A stretch of DNA of 64,000 nt from Martelella lutilitoris (GTDB lineage Bacteria; Pseudomonadota; Alphaproteobacteria; Rhizobiales; Rhizobiaceae), in contig NZ_CP066786.1 in the NCBI RefSeq assembly GCF_016598595.1, positions 4,209,501 to 4,273,500 of the forward strand, in the 5' to 3' direction. Within the stretch, counting starts at the first letter, position 1, and every line of letters starts with the position of its first letter. This document shows positions 45,119 to 54,074 of the stretch, piece by piece. The position numbers and the translations under genes were made by a program. The notes beneath the pieces were generated by a model. That model saw only the letters and a list, made by a program, of their open reading frames with translations, had not been told where the DNA came from and made no database searches.

Positions 45119-45715
45119 TCAGACGGGGCCGCGCAGAAGGGCAAGGGTCTCGGCGCGCTGTGCGGGATCGGTCTTGAACACGCCGCGCGAAACCAGCGTG
45201 ACGGTATTGGCGCCATGAGCCTTGATGCCGCGCATCTCCATGCACATGTGGCGCGCTTCTGCCAGCACCATGACGCCCTTCGGCCTGAGGACGGTTTCGA
45301 TCGCGTCGGCAATCTGGTCGGTCAACCGCTCCTGAAGCTGCGGCCGGCGGGCAAGCGTTTCGACCACGCGGGCGAGCTTGGAAAGGCCGGTCAGTCGTCC
45401 GCCATCCGGCAGATAGGCGATATGCGCCCTTCCGAAGAACGGCAGGAGGTGATGCTCGCACATGGTGTGAAAGGCGATCTCCCTGACGATGACGATCTCG
45501 TTGTGTCCGTCTTCGGTGAAGACCGTCTTCAGATGTTCCGAAGCATCCTCATGAAGGCCGGAAAAGACGTCCATGTACATTTTCGCCACCCGCGAGGGCG
45601 TGTCCCTGAGGCCCTCGCGCGTAGGATCCTCGCCGAGCGCCGCCAGAATCTCGCTCACGGCCTTCATGATCGTCTCGCGCCGCTGATCGTCGATATGTCT
45701 CGGAATGTCGTTCAC
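45119..45715 (-). CDS. folE: GTP cyclohydrolase I
   Basis: The 198-residue type IA enzyme converts GTP to dihydroneopterin triphosphate for folate. [18 protein letters not shown], the zinc motif [28 protein letters not shown] and [10 protein letters not shown] (second zinc Cys) are all in place. The GTG start follows AAGGG. It stands alone, with repeat R2b upstream, so its transcript or promoter region includes that element. Confidence 0.97.
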   Translation of the reverse strand: MNDIPRHIDDQRRETIMKAVSEILAALGEDPTREGLRDTPSRVAKMYMDVFSGLHEDASEHLKTVFTEDGHNEIVIVREIAFHTMCEHHLLPFFGRAHIAYLPDGGRLTGLSKLARVVETLARRPQLQERLTDQIADAIETVLRPKGVMVLAEARHMCMEMRGIKAHGANTVTLVSRGVFKTDPAQRAETLALLRGPV

Positions 45716-45734
45716 GCTTCACCCTTTGCTTGCC

Positions 45735-45808
45735 GGACACGCTTGTCTTTTGTTTTTCCGCGCGTCCGGACGGAAAACCGATCTCCACTTTTCCCGGACC
45801 CGCTTTAG
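45735..45808. repeat. Dispersed intergenic repeat R2, copy b
   Basis: This copy lies between folE and the EamA exporter gene and contains TTTTTCCGCGCGTCCGGACGG, whose GCGTCCGGACGG core is partly palindromic, then AAAACCG and a final CCGGACCCGCTTTAGA. It matches the region around 44750-44812. Similar elements are frequent in rhizobial intergenic DNA. Confidence 0.6.
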
Positions 45809-45827
45809 ACCCTGGCGGATGTCAAGT

Positions 45828-46715
45828 TCAAGACCTTTCCGGCAGGGCGCTCCTCTGGCTCCCGGCAGACAGCACGCAGGCGGCCACGATCAGCGCGCCG
45901 CCGGCGAGGGTGGGCCATGTGGGGATTTCGTCGAAGAAGACAAAACCGTAGAACCCCGCCCAGACAAGCGAGGAGTAATCGACCACCGCATAAAGCGAGG
46001 CCGGCATGCGGTTCAGCCCGGCGACCAGAAAGATGAAGCCGAGCGCGCCGCAAAGCCCGATCAGGGCGATCTGCCAGGAAAGCGCCGGATCGGGCGCCTG
46101 CCACAGCAAGAGCGCCATCGGCGCCGAGAAAAGCGCGGCAAAGGCTGTCTGCATCATGCTGAGCGTGATCGGATGGTCATTGGCCGACGAGCGCTTCATC
46201 GCGATCGCGGTGAATGCATAGGCGAGCGGCGCGGCAAGCCCGGCTGCGATGGCGGCAAGCGAGACTGGCGGTCCGGCAAGCCCCGAGCCCCTCGCCGCAA
46301 CGATGAGCCCCGATCCCGACACCGCGAGCAGAAGCGCCAGATAGGTCGCCCGCCCGGGCCGCTCGCCGAAGACCAGCGCGCCGAGCAGGGCCATGTAGAT
46401 CGGCGCGGTCATGGCCAGCGCGAGCGCCATGACCAGCGGCATGCCGGCAATGCCGTAGAAGAACAGGCTGGCGGTGGCGGCAGCGAGAAACCCTTTCAGC
46501 GCATGGTCCTTCATGAAGCCGGGTTTCGGCCTCCGGCGCACGAAGACGGCAACGAACAGGCCAAGAAACAGCGCCGAGACCGTGTAGCGCAGGAACGTGA
46601 CCTGAAAGCTCGACATCTCCGCCCCGAGGCTTTTCGCCAGCGCGTCGACGCCCGACAGCGTCGCGACCGCCGCAACCGCAAAGCCGATGCCCGAAGTGCG
46701 GGTCAGTGACGCCAT
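45828..46715 (-). CDS. EamA/DMT-family transporter
   Basis: The 295-residue inner-membrane protein has about ten helices in two homologous EamA halves (FLRYTVSALFLGLFVAVF and ITLSMMQTAFAALFSAPMALL regions). Such proteins export amino acids or other small metabolites; the substrate is unknown. The ATG follows GGGGGAGAG. It is divergent from the glyoxalase gene. Confidence 0.88.
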   Translation of the reverse strand: MASLTRTSGIGFAVAAVATLSGVDALAKSLGAEMSSFQVTFLRYTVSALFLGLFVAVFVRRRPKPGFMKDHALKGFLAAATASLFFYGIAGMPLVMALALAMTAPIYMALLGALVFGERPGRATYLALLLAVSGSGLIVAARGSGLAGPPVSLAAIAAGLAAPLAYAFTAIAMKRSSANDHPITLSMMQTAFAALFSAPMALLLWQAPDPALSWQIALIGLCGALGFIFLVAGLNRMPASLYAVVDYSSLVWAGFYGFVFFDEIPTWPTLAGGALIVAACVLSAGSQRSALPERS

Positions 46716-46902
46716 GCTCTCCCCCTTGCCGACGCGCCCGGGGTTCTCCGGGCAGCGCGCTCAATCACCGGCGATAGACCCGGTCCCTCGGGCGGTCAAG
46801 CCGTCGAAGGGGCAGAACGGTTCGCCTTCTGAAAATGCCTCCGGGCCTTTTCCGGCGATCGCAAATGACCTATGGAAGGACAAAACCAAGGGAGCCGTCG
46901 CC

Positions 46903-47298
46903 ATGGCCAAGATGATCCATTCGATGATCCGCGTGCTGGATGAGACCCGGTCGATCGATTTCTACCACCTGCTGTTCGGCCTTGAGGTGGTGGACCGTTT
47001 CCCGTTTGACGGCTTCACGCTCATCTATCTCGCCAATGCCGAGACCGGTTTCGAACTGGAACTGACGGTCAATGCAGGCCAGAGCGAGGCCTATGATCTC
47101 GGCGATGGCTATGGCCATCTCGCCGTCAGCGTGGCAGACATCGAGGCCGAACATCGGCGTCTGACCGAACTCGGCATTCCCGTCGGCAGGCTGGTCGCCA
47201 TGGAGCGCGAGGGCGCGCCCTTTGCCCGCTTCTTCTTCGTGACGGACCCCGACGGCTACAAGATCGAGGTGCTCGAACGCGGCGGCCGCTTTCAGTAG
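46903..47298 (+). CDS. gloA: Lactoylglutathione lyase (glyoxalase I) family protein
   Basis: The 131-residue VOC-fold protein has the expected length of GloA. Metal ligands match E. coli GloA: His6 (KMIHSMIRV), Glu in FELELTVN, His in GYGHLAVSV and Glu in YKIEVLER. It would convert the methylglyoxal-glutathione hemithioacetal to lactoylglutathione. The start at 46903 follows GGGAG. The 3' end overlaps the convergent ATPase gene by 7 bp. Confidence 0.88.
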   Translation: MAKMIHSMIRVLDETRSIDFYHLLFGLEVVDRFPFDGFTLIYLANAETGFELELTVNAGQSEAYDLGDGYGHLAVSVADIEAEHRRLTELGIPVGRLVAMEREGAPFARFFFVTDPDGYKIEVLERGGRFQ

Positions 47299-47825
47299 GC
47301 GCCGATCTGTTGCAGAATGAAGCGCGTGCGGGTCTCGATATCGGCCTTGGGCAGGAGAACCGGGCGGTAACCGAGTTTCGGGTAGAAATTCAGCAATCGC
47401 TCATATTCGGCGATTCCCTCCTCCAGCCCGTGGCGACGTTCGGCGTCGTTGACGTAGATTTCCGGCCACGGCGGGACCATGAAAACGGTCTCGTTGTAGC
47501 GAAGCTGCCTGACGATATCGGGGATTGCGACTGTTCCGGTTGCATGGCCGAGGCCCGCCACGGCATCAACCAGGCCGCGATCGAAGAAAACGGGCCCGGC
47601 TGTATCGTGCATTGCCCGGTGGTCGGCGGCGGCCATTGCGACCGCTCTTCGGGCAAAGGCTGCCATGTCCACCCACGGCAGCGCCTTGCCCTCGCCGGCC
47701 TGTTCCTCCGCCACAATCCGGCGGCCGGGCTCGGGAACCACGGAAAAGCCCAGGGCGGCAAGCGCCTCGATCAGGCTCGACTTGCCGCCGCCCGAGCAGC
47801 CGGAAATGGCGAAGAACCGTTCCAC
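47292..47825 (-). CDS. AAA-type P-loop protein (NadR/AAA_28-like)
   Basis: The 177-residue protein has Walker A SGCSGGGKSS at residues 8-17, a Walker B-like VFFDRGLVD and a kinase-type lid (RRHGLEEGIAEYERLL). It resembles small AAA_28 ATPases related to the nucleoside-kinase domain of NadR. The substrate is unknown. GTG start. It lies 6 bp before the MliC-like gene's stop, so the two form a pair. Confidence 0.8.
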   Translation of the reverse strand: MERFFAISGCSGGGKSSLIEALAALGFSVVPEPGRRIVAEEQAGEGKALPWVDMAAFARRAVAMAAADHRAMHDTAGPVFFDRGLVDAVAGLGHATGTVAIPDIVRQLRYNETVFMVPPWPEIYVNDAERRHGLEEGIAEYERLLNFYPKLGYRPVLLPKADIETRTRFILQQIGAY

Positions 47826-47831
47826 CGGCGT

Positions 47832-48194
47832 TCAGGATGCGGTTTCGCAGGCAATGCCCGGATCGTTCTCGCCGTTCATCACGTTATAGAGCGTCGCCCC
47901 GTCACCCTTCGTCCACCAGACATAGGGACCGGCCGCATAGCGCGCGCCGGAAGCGGAAATCACCTGGGCGGCGATGGTCAGGTGATCCGGCCACTCGAGC
48001 CGCGCCAGCGAAACCTCGCCGCTCGTCACGTAACGCGCCTTCAGCGTGAAGCCGCCGCAATCGTACACGGCCTCGGTGTCGATCGCGTCCGGACCGCCCG
48101 GCACCTTGATCGACAGCGCGCTCTGCGCCTGCGCCGCACCGGCCATAAGCCCGGCAAACATGACGGACATCAATACTTTTCTTTTCCTCGACAT
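47832..48194 (-). CDS. MliC-family (C-type lysozyme inhibitor) secreted protein
   Basis: The 120-residue protein has a signal peptide at residues 1-23 (VLMSVMFAGLMAGAAQA). YDCGGFTLKARYV, ISASGARYAAGPYVWWTKGDGATLYNV and a final Cys (GIACETAS) match the MliC fold, where a conserved Ser and Lys block the lysozyme active site and the two cysteines pair. No lipobox is visible, so it is probably periplasmic. It may protect against host lysozyme. Confidence 0.8.
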   Translation of the reverse strand: MSRKRKVLMSVMFAGLMAGAAQAQSALSIKVPGGPDAIDTEAVYDCGGFTLKARYVTSGEVSLARLEWPDHLTIAAQVISASGARYAAGPYVWWTKGDGATLYNVMNGENDPGIACETAS

Positions 48195-48593
48195 GAACCT
48201 TCCCTATCATTGGTCTGATTTGAAGCGCCCAACCGGCTGGGGGTGCCGTTTCGGATAGCCGCGGCAGACTAATATGCCAGATTGATCTTGCTCAAGGCCG
48301 CGCTAAAAACTTAGCCTTAAGTCGAAGGCGTCTTGCGGCGGCATCCGGGCAGAAGCGGGTTCACGTTAACCCTCAGCTTTGCCGAAGTCCACCCGGCCGG
48401 CTTGCGCATGACGGAAACCGGAAGAGACCGATATGGCAGAAGAAGCGGACCAAAGCCTTGCCCTCCCAAAGGCCTCAGTCTGCCCGGCACGCAGTGCGGA
48501 CGCGGGAACGCACGGGTCCGCAATGAACACCTTTCAGCCCTTCTCAGCACGAACCTCCCGAGCATAACCCGATCACCCAAGGAGTATTCCACG
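48195..48593. other. Intergenic region between MliC-like and Pta-like genes
   Basis: This 399-bp divergent gap should hold both promoters. A frame is open from 48333 into the Pta-like gene, but AAGGAG at 48579 and the family N-terminus put the real start at 48594. I see no RNA gene or repeat. Confidence 0.5.
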
Positions 48594-49547
48594 ATGGCCG
48601 ACAAATTCGACGTCGCAGGCTTCAACAAGAATTTCATCGAGCGCGCCGCGCAGAAGCCGGCGATCGCGACCGCCGTTGTGCACCCCTGCAGTCGCGACGC
48701 GCTCTTGGGCGCCGTCGAGGCCGCCCATGAAAACCTGATCGAGCCGATTCTGGTCGGCCCGGAAAGCAAGATCAAGGCCATCGCCGATGAGAACGAGATC
48801 GACATTTCCGGCTATAGGATGATCGACACGCCGCACAGCCATGCCTCCGCCGCGCAGGCCGTCGCCCTTGCCAGCAAGGGCGAGGCCGAAGCCCTGATGA
48901 AGGGCAGCCTGCACACGGATGAATATATGGGCGCCGTCATCAAGAAGGATGCCGGGCTGAGGACCGGCCGGCGCATATCCCACGTCTTCGCCATGGTTGA
49001 TCCGGAATATCCCAAGCCCTTCTTTATCACCGACGCGGCGATGAACATCAAACCGGACCTTGCCGCCAAGGTCGACATTGCCCAGAACGCCATCGATCTG
49101 ATGATCGCGATCTCCGATGTCGAGATCACGCCGAAGGTCGCCGTGCTCTCGGCCGTTGAAACCGTAAATCCCGCGATCCAGTCGACCATAGACGCCGCCT
49201 GCCTGTCGAAGATGGCCGATCGCGGACAGATCACCAATGCCATCGTTGACGGACCGCTGGCCTTCGACAATGCGATCAGCCTCGAGGCCGCCAAGATCAA
49301 GGGCATCTCGTCGGTCGTTTCCGGTGATGCCGATATCCTGCTGACGCCTGATCTGGAATCCGGCAACATGCTGGCCAAGCAGCTCGTGCTTCTCGGCGGC
49401 GCCACCTCCTCGGGCATCATCCTCGGCGCCCGCATTCCGATCATCCTGACAAGCCGCGCCGATGGCGCGCAGGCCCGTATCGGCTCCTGCGCGATTGCGG
49501 CCCTGATGGCGGATGCCCGCCGCAACGGCCGTTTCCCGGCGCTCTGA
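48594..49547 (+). CDS. Phosphate acetyl/butyryltransferase-family enzyme
   Basis: The 317-residue protein of the PTA_PTB family transfers an acyl group between CoA and phosphate. Seen are AVVHPCSRDALLGAVEAA, EALMKGSLHTDEYM, FFITDAAMN, GPLAFDNAIS and the C-terminal LLGGATSSGIILGARIPIILTSR. It corresponds to the catalytic half of rhizobial enzymes annotated as enoyl-CoA hydratase/phosphate acetyltransferase, but the hydratase part is absent. No acetate kinase gene follows; a terminator does. Confidence 0.87.
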   Translation: MADKFDVAGFNKNFIERAAQKPAIATAVVHPCSRDALLGAVEAAHENLIEPILVGPESKIKAIADENEIDISGYRMIDTPHSHASAAQAVALASKGEAEALMKGSLHTDEYMGAVIKKDAGLRTGRRISHVFAMVDPEYPKPFFITDAAMNIKPDLAAKVDIAQNAIDLMIAISDVEITPKVAVLSAVETVNPAIQSTIDAACLSKMADRGQITNAIVDGPLAFDNAISLEAAKIKGISSVVSGDADILLTPDLESGNMLAKQLVLLGGATSSGIILGARIPIILTSRADGAQARIGSCAIAALMADARRNGRFPAL

Positions 49548-49571
49548 GCAGCGACGAACCGACGACTCCCA

Positions 49572-49603
49572 AGCCGCCGCGGCGAAAGCCGCGGCGGCTT
49601 TTT
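49572..49603 (+). terminator. Rho-independent terminator after the Pta-like gene
   Basis: A perfect 12-bp stem (AGCCGCCGCGGC / GCCGCGGCGGCT) with GAAA loop and five T, 24 bp past the stop. It insulates the Hsp70-like gene. Confidence 0.95.
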
Positions 49604-49687
49604 CATGTCCGCGTCTTGCCATGACGCCCCAAAGGCGTATAACCGCCGCCCTTCGCAAGACATTCCCTCAGATCAAAGGACGGCGTC

Positions 49688-50980
49688 ATGACCGCGCTCG
49701 GCTTGGACTTCGGCACGACCAATACCGTGATCGCGCTTCCCGCGGATGGTGAGAACGAAACCCGTTCGCTGACATTCGAGAGCCTGGCGGGAACGACCGA
49801 CACGATGCGGACCTGCCTTTCCTTCATGAAGGACCGGCAGGCCGCCGTCGGCGCGCCGCTTGTCACGGAAGCGGGCGCAGCGGCGATCCGCACGCTGATC
49901 GACCATCCCGGCGAGTGCCGCTTCCTCCAGTCGATCAAGACCTATGCGGCAAGCCCGCTGTTTTCGGAGACGGCCGTGCTCGGCCGCCGCCACTCATTTG
50001 CCGACCTGATGGCCGTATTCCTGGAAAAGCTGATGGCCTATGCGGGCGATGGCTGGCCCCGCGATGTTGCCCGTGTCGTCGCCGGCCGCCCGGTGCGCTT
50101 TGCCGGCATCGGCGCCGACGAGACGCTGGCGCTGGAGCGCTACAATGACGCGCTCTCACGCTTCGGTTTCCCGGAAATCCGCTTCGTGCTGGAGCCGGTG
50201 GCGGCCGCCTGGTATTTCGCCAGCCGGCTTGAGAGCGATGCCAATGTCCTGGTCGCCGATTTCGGCGGCGGCACTACCGACTATTCGATCATCCGCTTTT
50301 CGAAAAGCGCAGGCAAGCTTTCCGCCGAACCCCTGTCGCATTCCGGCGTCGGCGTGGCCGGCGACATGTTCGACTACCGCATCATCGACAATGTGGTGAG
50401 CCCGATGCTCGGCAAGGGCACGACCTACAGGAGCTTCGGCAAAAACCTCGACGTGCCGTCGAACTATTACGCCAGTTTCGGCCGCTGGAGCCAGCTGTCG
50501 ATCTTCAAGACCACGCGCGACTTTGCCGACCTGAAGAGTCTGGTGCGGGACGCAAGCGACCCGGAGGCGCTGGAGCTCTTCATCGAGCTCATCGAGAACG
50601 ACGAGGGCTATCCGCTCTATGAGGCGGTCTCGGCCGCCAAGCGGGCGCTCTCGGAGAACGAGGAAGCGGAATTCTTCTTCGCGCCGCTCGGCCGCGACAG
50701 CCGCCGCATGGTGCGCCGGGCCGATTTCGAGGGTTGGATTTCGGGCGAGTTGCGGCAGATGGAGGACGCGCTCGACGAGGCGATCGCGGCGGCTGGCATC
50801 GCCGCAACCGAGATCGACAAGGTGTTCCTGACCGGCGGCTCCTCCTTCGTGCCGGCCGTCCGGAACATCTTCGAAAATCGCTTCGACGTCTCCCGCATCG
50901 AAACCGGCGGCGAGCTTCTCTCGATCGCGCACGGTCTGGCGCTGATCGGCGCGGAGGAGAATTTCCCGCACGAAGCCTGA
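49688..50980 (+). CDS. Hsp70-family protein (YegD-like)
   Basis: The 430-residue protein holds an Hsp70 ATPase domain: LGLDFGTTNTVIALP at residues 4-18 (phosphate 1), LEPVAAAWYF, VLVADFGGGTTDYSII (phosphate 2) and VFLTGGSSFVPAVRNIF (adenosine). It ends where the nucleotide domain ends, so the substrate-binding domain of DnaK is missing, as in YegD. Its role is not established. AAGGA precedes the ATG. Confidence 0.9.
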   Translation: MTALGLDFGTTNTVIALPADGENETRSLTFESLAGTTDTMRTCLSFMKDRQAAVGAPLVTEAGAAAIRTLIDHPGECRFLQSIKTYAASPLFSETAVLGRRHSFADLMAVFLEKLMAYAGDGWPRDVARVVAGRPVRFAGIGADETLALERYNDALSRFGFPEIRFVLEPVAAAWYFASRLESDANVLVADFGGGTTDYSIIRFSKSAGKLSAEPLSHSGVGVAGDMFDYRIIDNVVSPMLGKGTTYRSFGKNLDVPSNYYASFGRWSQLSIFKTTRDFADLKSLVRDASDPEALELFIELIENDEGYPLYEAVSAAKRALSENEEAEFFFAPLGRDSRRMVRRADFEGWISGELRQMEDALDEAIAAAGIAATEIDKVFLTGGSSFVPAVRNIFENRFDVSRIETGGELLSIAHGLALIGAEENFPHEA

Positions 50981-51012
50981 GCGCTTCGCGCCTCAGACGA
51001 AACGAACCTTAC

Positions 51013-51039
51013 AAAAAAAACCCGGCGCGAAGGCCGGGT
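51013..51039 (-). terminator. Rho-independent terminator of secB
   Basis: On the minus strand a 7-bp stem (ACCCGGC / GCCGGGT) with a 6-nt loop is followed by eight T (A-run at 51013-51020 on the plus strand). It could also work weakly for the convergent Hsp70-like gene. Confidence 0.9.
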
Positions 51040-51065
51040 CTTTCCTGAAGCTCTTGTCAGTCCGC

Positions 51066-51548
51066 TCAGTTGGCAGGCTGCTGGACCTTGGCGCGGGCCT
51101 GTTCCTCGGCCATGCGCTTCTGGAACATCTGCGCGAAGTCGATCGGGTCGACCAGAAGCGGCGGGTAGCCGCCGTTGCGGGTAGCGTCCGCCACGATCTG
51201 GCGGGCAAACGGGAAGAGCAGGCGCGGGCATTCGATGAACAGCATCGGCAGCACGTGTTCCTTGGGGAAGTTCGCCACCCGGAAGACGCCGCCATAGACC
51301 AGCTCGCACAGGAACAGCGTCTTGTCGTTGGATTTGGCCTCGGCCTTCAGCGACAAGAGAACATCGTAATTGTCCTCGCCGAGCGGATTGGCGTTGACAT
51401 TGACACTGATGTTGATGTTCGGCTGGCCTTCGCGCTTCTGCAGCGAAGCCGGGGCGCCGGGATTTTCGAAGGAAAGATCCTTGATGTACTGCGTCAGAAT
51501 GCTGAGCGACGGGCTCTGCTTCTTCTCAGCGCCGTTTTCCTCTGCCAT
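51066..51548 (-). CDS. secB: Protein-export chaperone SecB
   Basis: The 160-residue tetrameric chaperone keeps preproteins unfolded for Sec[32 protein letters not shown] and the hallmark [36 protein letters not shown] are present, along with a Gln/Ala tail. AGGA precedes the start. Its place beside fxsA and tim44 is the usual rhizobial order. Confidence 0.98.
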   Translation of the reverse strand: MAEENGAEKKQSPSLSILTQYIKDLSFENPGAPASLQKREGQPNINISVNVNANPLGEDNYDVLLSLKAEAKSNDKTLFLCELVYGGVFRVANFPKEHVLPMLFIECPRLLFPFARQIVADATRNGGYPPLLVDPIDFAQMFQKRMAEEQARAKVQQPAN

Positions 51549-51676
51549 TTCGCGTCCTTTCGAGTGGTCAATTTGGATTGCCAGTTAGCATTTAGGGCGC
51601 AAGCGCACAACCCTTGGCCGCCCCTGAAGAGCCCGCAGCGCAAGGCGCGTGACCGACCGTCCCGGCTTTTCGCCCT

Positions 51677-52237
51677 CTAGCGGTCCCTGTCGTTTTTCCT
51701 GTCGTCGTCGGAGCGCTCGTCATCGAGCCTGTCGCGTTCCGCCCAGGGGGAGTTCGGATCGGATGAGCCGGAGGAAAAATCCTCGGCGTCGAGATCGACG
51801 ACGGTCGGCCCCTTGCCGCCCGGCTTGCGCGGCCCGCCTGGACCGCCCGGTCCCGGCCCGGCGCGAAAGAAGCCGGAGCCCTGCGAGACAACGACCATGT
51901 TCCTGCTGATCCGCCGCCAGACGAAATCCCTGAAGGGCGGGATGAAGAGCAGAAAACCGATGAGGTCGGTGACGAAGCCGGGAATGAGCAGCAGGATGCC
52001 GGCAAGCACGATCATCGCGCCATGCACCATTTCGCGGCCCGGATCGCCGCCGTCGCGCACATCCGTCTGCAGCCGCTGCAGCACGGAGAAGCCCTGCACG
52101 CGCAACAGGATCGCGCCGATCACGGCGGTCAGGACAATCAGGCCCAGCGTCGGAAACAGGCCGATGGCCCGCCCGACGATGATGAATCCGGCGATTTCCA
52201 CGAAGGGGAAGAGAATGATGGCAATCAGAAGCGGCAA
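51677..52237 (-). CDS. fxsA: FxsA-family membrane protein
   Basis: The 186-residue protein has the FxsA core in the first 120 residues: PFVEIAGFIIVGRAIG, GAILLRVQGFSVLQRLQ and IPGFVTDLIGFLLFIPPFRDFV, with three or four helices. A Pro/Gly-rich linker and a charged Asp/Arg tail follow, as in other alphaproteobacterial members. The TTG start lies 6 nt after AGGAA. E. coli FxsA counters F-plasmid exclusion of phage T7; the native role is unclear. Confidence 0.9.
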   Translation of the reverse strand: MPLLIAIILFPFVEIAGFIIVGRAIGLFPTLGLIVLTAVIGAILLRVQGFSVLQRLQTDVRDGGDPGREMVHGAMIVLAGILLLIPGFVTDLIGFLLFIPPFRDFVWRRISRNMVVVSQGSGFFRAGPGPGGPGGPRKPGGKGPTVVDLDAEDFSSGSSDPNSPWAERDRLDDERSDDDRKNDRDR

Positions 52238-52378
52238 ATCGGTTTCCTGTTCGGTCCGTCTTCGTTTATGATCATGACGAAATGAACGCCTTCCGACGAA
52301 GTGTTACATTTGAATCATGGCCCTGTGAAGTCTATATGGGGAGTGGAAACAACAGGGAAAACGGCGGTTAGCACCAAA

Positions 52379-53080
52379 ATGGGCACAAGCGATCTGATTA
52401 CACTCTTCTTCCTGATTGCTGCGGTGGTGATTTTTTTCCAGCTCCGCAATGTTCTGGGCCGCCGCACCGGCAACGAGAAACCACGCTACGAGCAGAGCCC
52501 GGTTCGCTCGCGCACCGACGCAGCGGAAGCTGCACGGCAGGATGGCAACGTGATCACGCTGCCCGGAGCGGAAAAGGACAACAAGGCGGACCGACTCGCC
52601 GCCGTCGACAAGATCGCACCGACGGGCACCGACGCGAACAAGGGCCTTAAGGAAATTGTCGAGGCCGATCCGCAATTCGAGCCGGCCGCCTTCATGAAGG
52701 GCGCGAACGCTGCCTATGAGATGATCGTCATGGCCTTTGCCGACGGCGATCGCCGCACGCTGAAGGGCCTCCTGTCCAAGGAGGTCTATGAGGGCTTCAA
52801 CGCCGCCATCAGCGAGCGCGAGGCGAACGGCGAATCCGTCAAGGCAAGCTTTGTCGGCATCGAGAAGGCCGAGATCACCGAGGCGGAGGTTGACAAGACC
52901 GAGGCCCGGATCACGCTCAGGATTGTCAGCCAGATGATCTCCGCCACCTATGGCAAGGACGGAGAGATCGTTGACGGTGACGCCGAGCAGATTGCCGAGA
53001 TCCGGGATCTGTGGACCTTCGCGCGCGACACGCGGGCGCGCGATCCGAACTGGAAGCTGATCGCCACCGCGTCCGAATAG
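52379..53080 (+). CDS. Tim44/TimA-domain protein
   Basis: The 233-residue protein has one N-terminal transmembrane helix (residues 5-22; LITLFFLIAAVVIFFQL), a linker with RRTGNEKP, and a C-terminal Tim44-like domain (KGANAAYEMIVMAFADGDRRTLKGLLSKEVYEGFNAAI in parts; LWTFARDTRARDPNWKLIAT). Bacterial relatives of mitochondrial Tim44 sit in the inner membrane and may aid protein export or assembly. The start at 52379 begins the membrane anchor. It is divergent from fxsA. Confidence 0.92.
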   Translation: MGTSDLITLFFLIAAVVIFFQLRNVLGRRTGNEKPRYEQSPVRSRTDAAEAARQDGNVITLPGAEKDNKADRLAAVDKIAPTGTDANKGLKEIVEADPQFEPAAFMKGANAAYEMIVMAFADGDRRTLKGLLSKEVYEGFNAAISEREANGESVKASFVGIEKAEITEAEVDKTEARITLRIVSQMISATYGKDGEIVDGDAEQIAEIRDLWTFARDTRARDPNWKLIATASE

Positions 53081-53146
53081 GCCGAGCATTGTCTGATGAG
53101 AGCGGCGTTTTGGCGCCGCTTCTTCTTGCCGGGAGTTTCTTTCAAG

Positions 53147-53740
53147 ATGAGCCGCCGGAAGCTCTCCGCAGAAGAACGGGACTTGTGGATGAAGGTCGCG
53201 CGCACGGCCCGCCCGCTTCCCGGCAAGAAGCTGGAAAAGCCCTCTTCCGGCCCGGAAAGTTTTTCCGACCTGATGAATGGCATTGCCGCCGAGGGCAAAA
53301 AGACCGACACGGGAAAGACCAGCGTCTCGCCGCTGGCGCTGCCGAAAAAGCCGGCCGGGGAGAAGCCCCGCAGGCACCATCAGCTGGAGCGGCCGGTCAA
53401 GCGCAAGTTGGCGAGCGGGCGACTTGCAATCGATGCCAGGATCGACCTTCACGGCCTGTTCCAGGACGAGGCGCATGCGCTGCTTCTCGCATTCCTGCAC
53501 CGCGCCCATGACAGGGGGCACCGCCATATCCTGGTGATCACCGGCAAGGGCGGGTCGATCGGCAGCGACGGCGCGCTGAAGCGGGCGGTGCCGATCTGGT
53601 TCTCGCTGCCGGATTTCCGGCCGCTGATCTCGTCCTACGAGACGGCGGCCCGTCAGCATGGCGGCGAGGGCGCGCTTTACGTGCGCCTTGCCCGAAGGAA
53701 GGGACGTGACCATGACACCGTTCGGCGAGGCGGTTCGTAA
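53147..53740 (+). CDS. Smr/MutS2-domain protein
   Basis: The 197-residue protein has a charged N-terminal half (RRKLSAEERDLWMKVARTA) and a C-terminal Smr domain: IDLHGLFQDEAHALLLAFL (LDLHG motif), RHILVITGKGG (TGxG motif). Smr domains are nucleases that cut nicked or branched DNA or RNA. GGGAG lies 11 nt upstream of ATG 53147. It overlaps the HTH gene by 29 bp. In many rhizobia an mltA gene lies between tim44 and this gene; here only 66 bp do. Confidence 0.9.
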   Translation: MSRRKLSAEERDLWMKVARTARPLPGKKLEKPSSGPESFSDLMNGIAAEGKKTDTGKTSVSPLALPKKPAGEKPRRHHQLERPVKRKLASGRLAIDARIDLHGLFQDEAHALLLAFLHRAHDRGHRHILVITGKGGSIGSDGALKRAVPIWFSLPDFRPLISSYETAARQHGGEGALYVRLARRKGRDHDTVRRGGS

Positions 53741-54074
53741 GCTGAGGGCAGAGCGCGGCGTTTCGCAGAAAGAGATGGCGGAAGCCATTGGCGTTTCGGC
53801 GGCCTATCTCTCCGCGCTTGAGCATGGCCGGCGCGGCAAGCCAAGTTTCGACTTTCTCCAGCGCGTGGCCGGCTATTTTCATATTATCTGGGACGATGCC
53901 GAGGCGTTGTTCGCCATCGCCGACCAGTCCGATCCGCGCGTCGTGATCGACACGGCAGGCCTCTCGGCCGCCCACACCGCGTTTGCCAACCGTCTGTCGC
54001 GCATCATCGGACAGCTCGACGAAGAAGCGATCGGCGAACTCGACGGCCTGCTCGACCGGAGACTTGGCCGCTGA
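53712..54074 (+). CDS. XRE-family HTH regulator
   Basis: The 120-residue protein has a helix-turn-helix at residues 5-60 (VRKLRAERGVSQKEMAEAIGVSAAYLSALEHG in parts) and a helical tail. The RRGKPSFDFLQRVAGYFHIIWDDAE segment is conserved in the rhizobial gene before gyrB. Its targets are unknown. The start overlaps the smr 3' end, so both are cotranscribed. Confidence 0.9.
   Translation: MTPFGEAVRKLRAERGVSQKEMAEAIGVSAAYLSALEHGRRGKPSFDFLQRVAGYFHIIWDDAEALFAIADQSDPRVVIDTAGLSAAHTAFANRLSRIIGQLDEEAIGELDGLLDRRLGR

Noticed and set aside
48333..48593. An N-terminal extension of the Pta-like protein
   Set aside because: The frame is open, but its translation is Arg/Pro-rich without homology, and a strong AAGGAG precedes the ATG at 48594.
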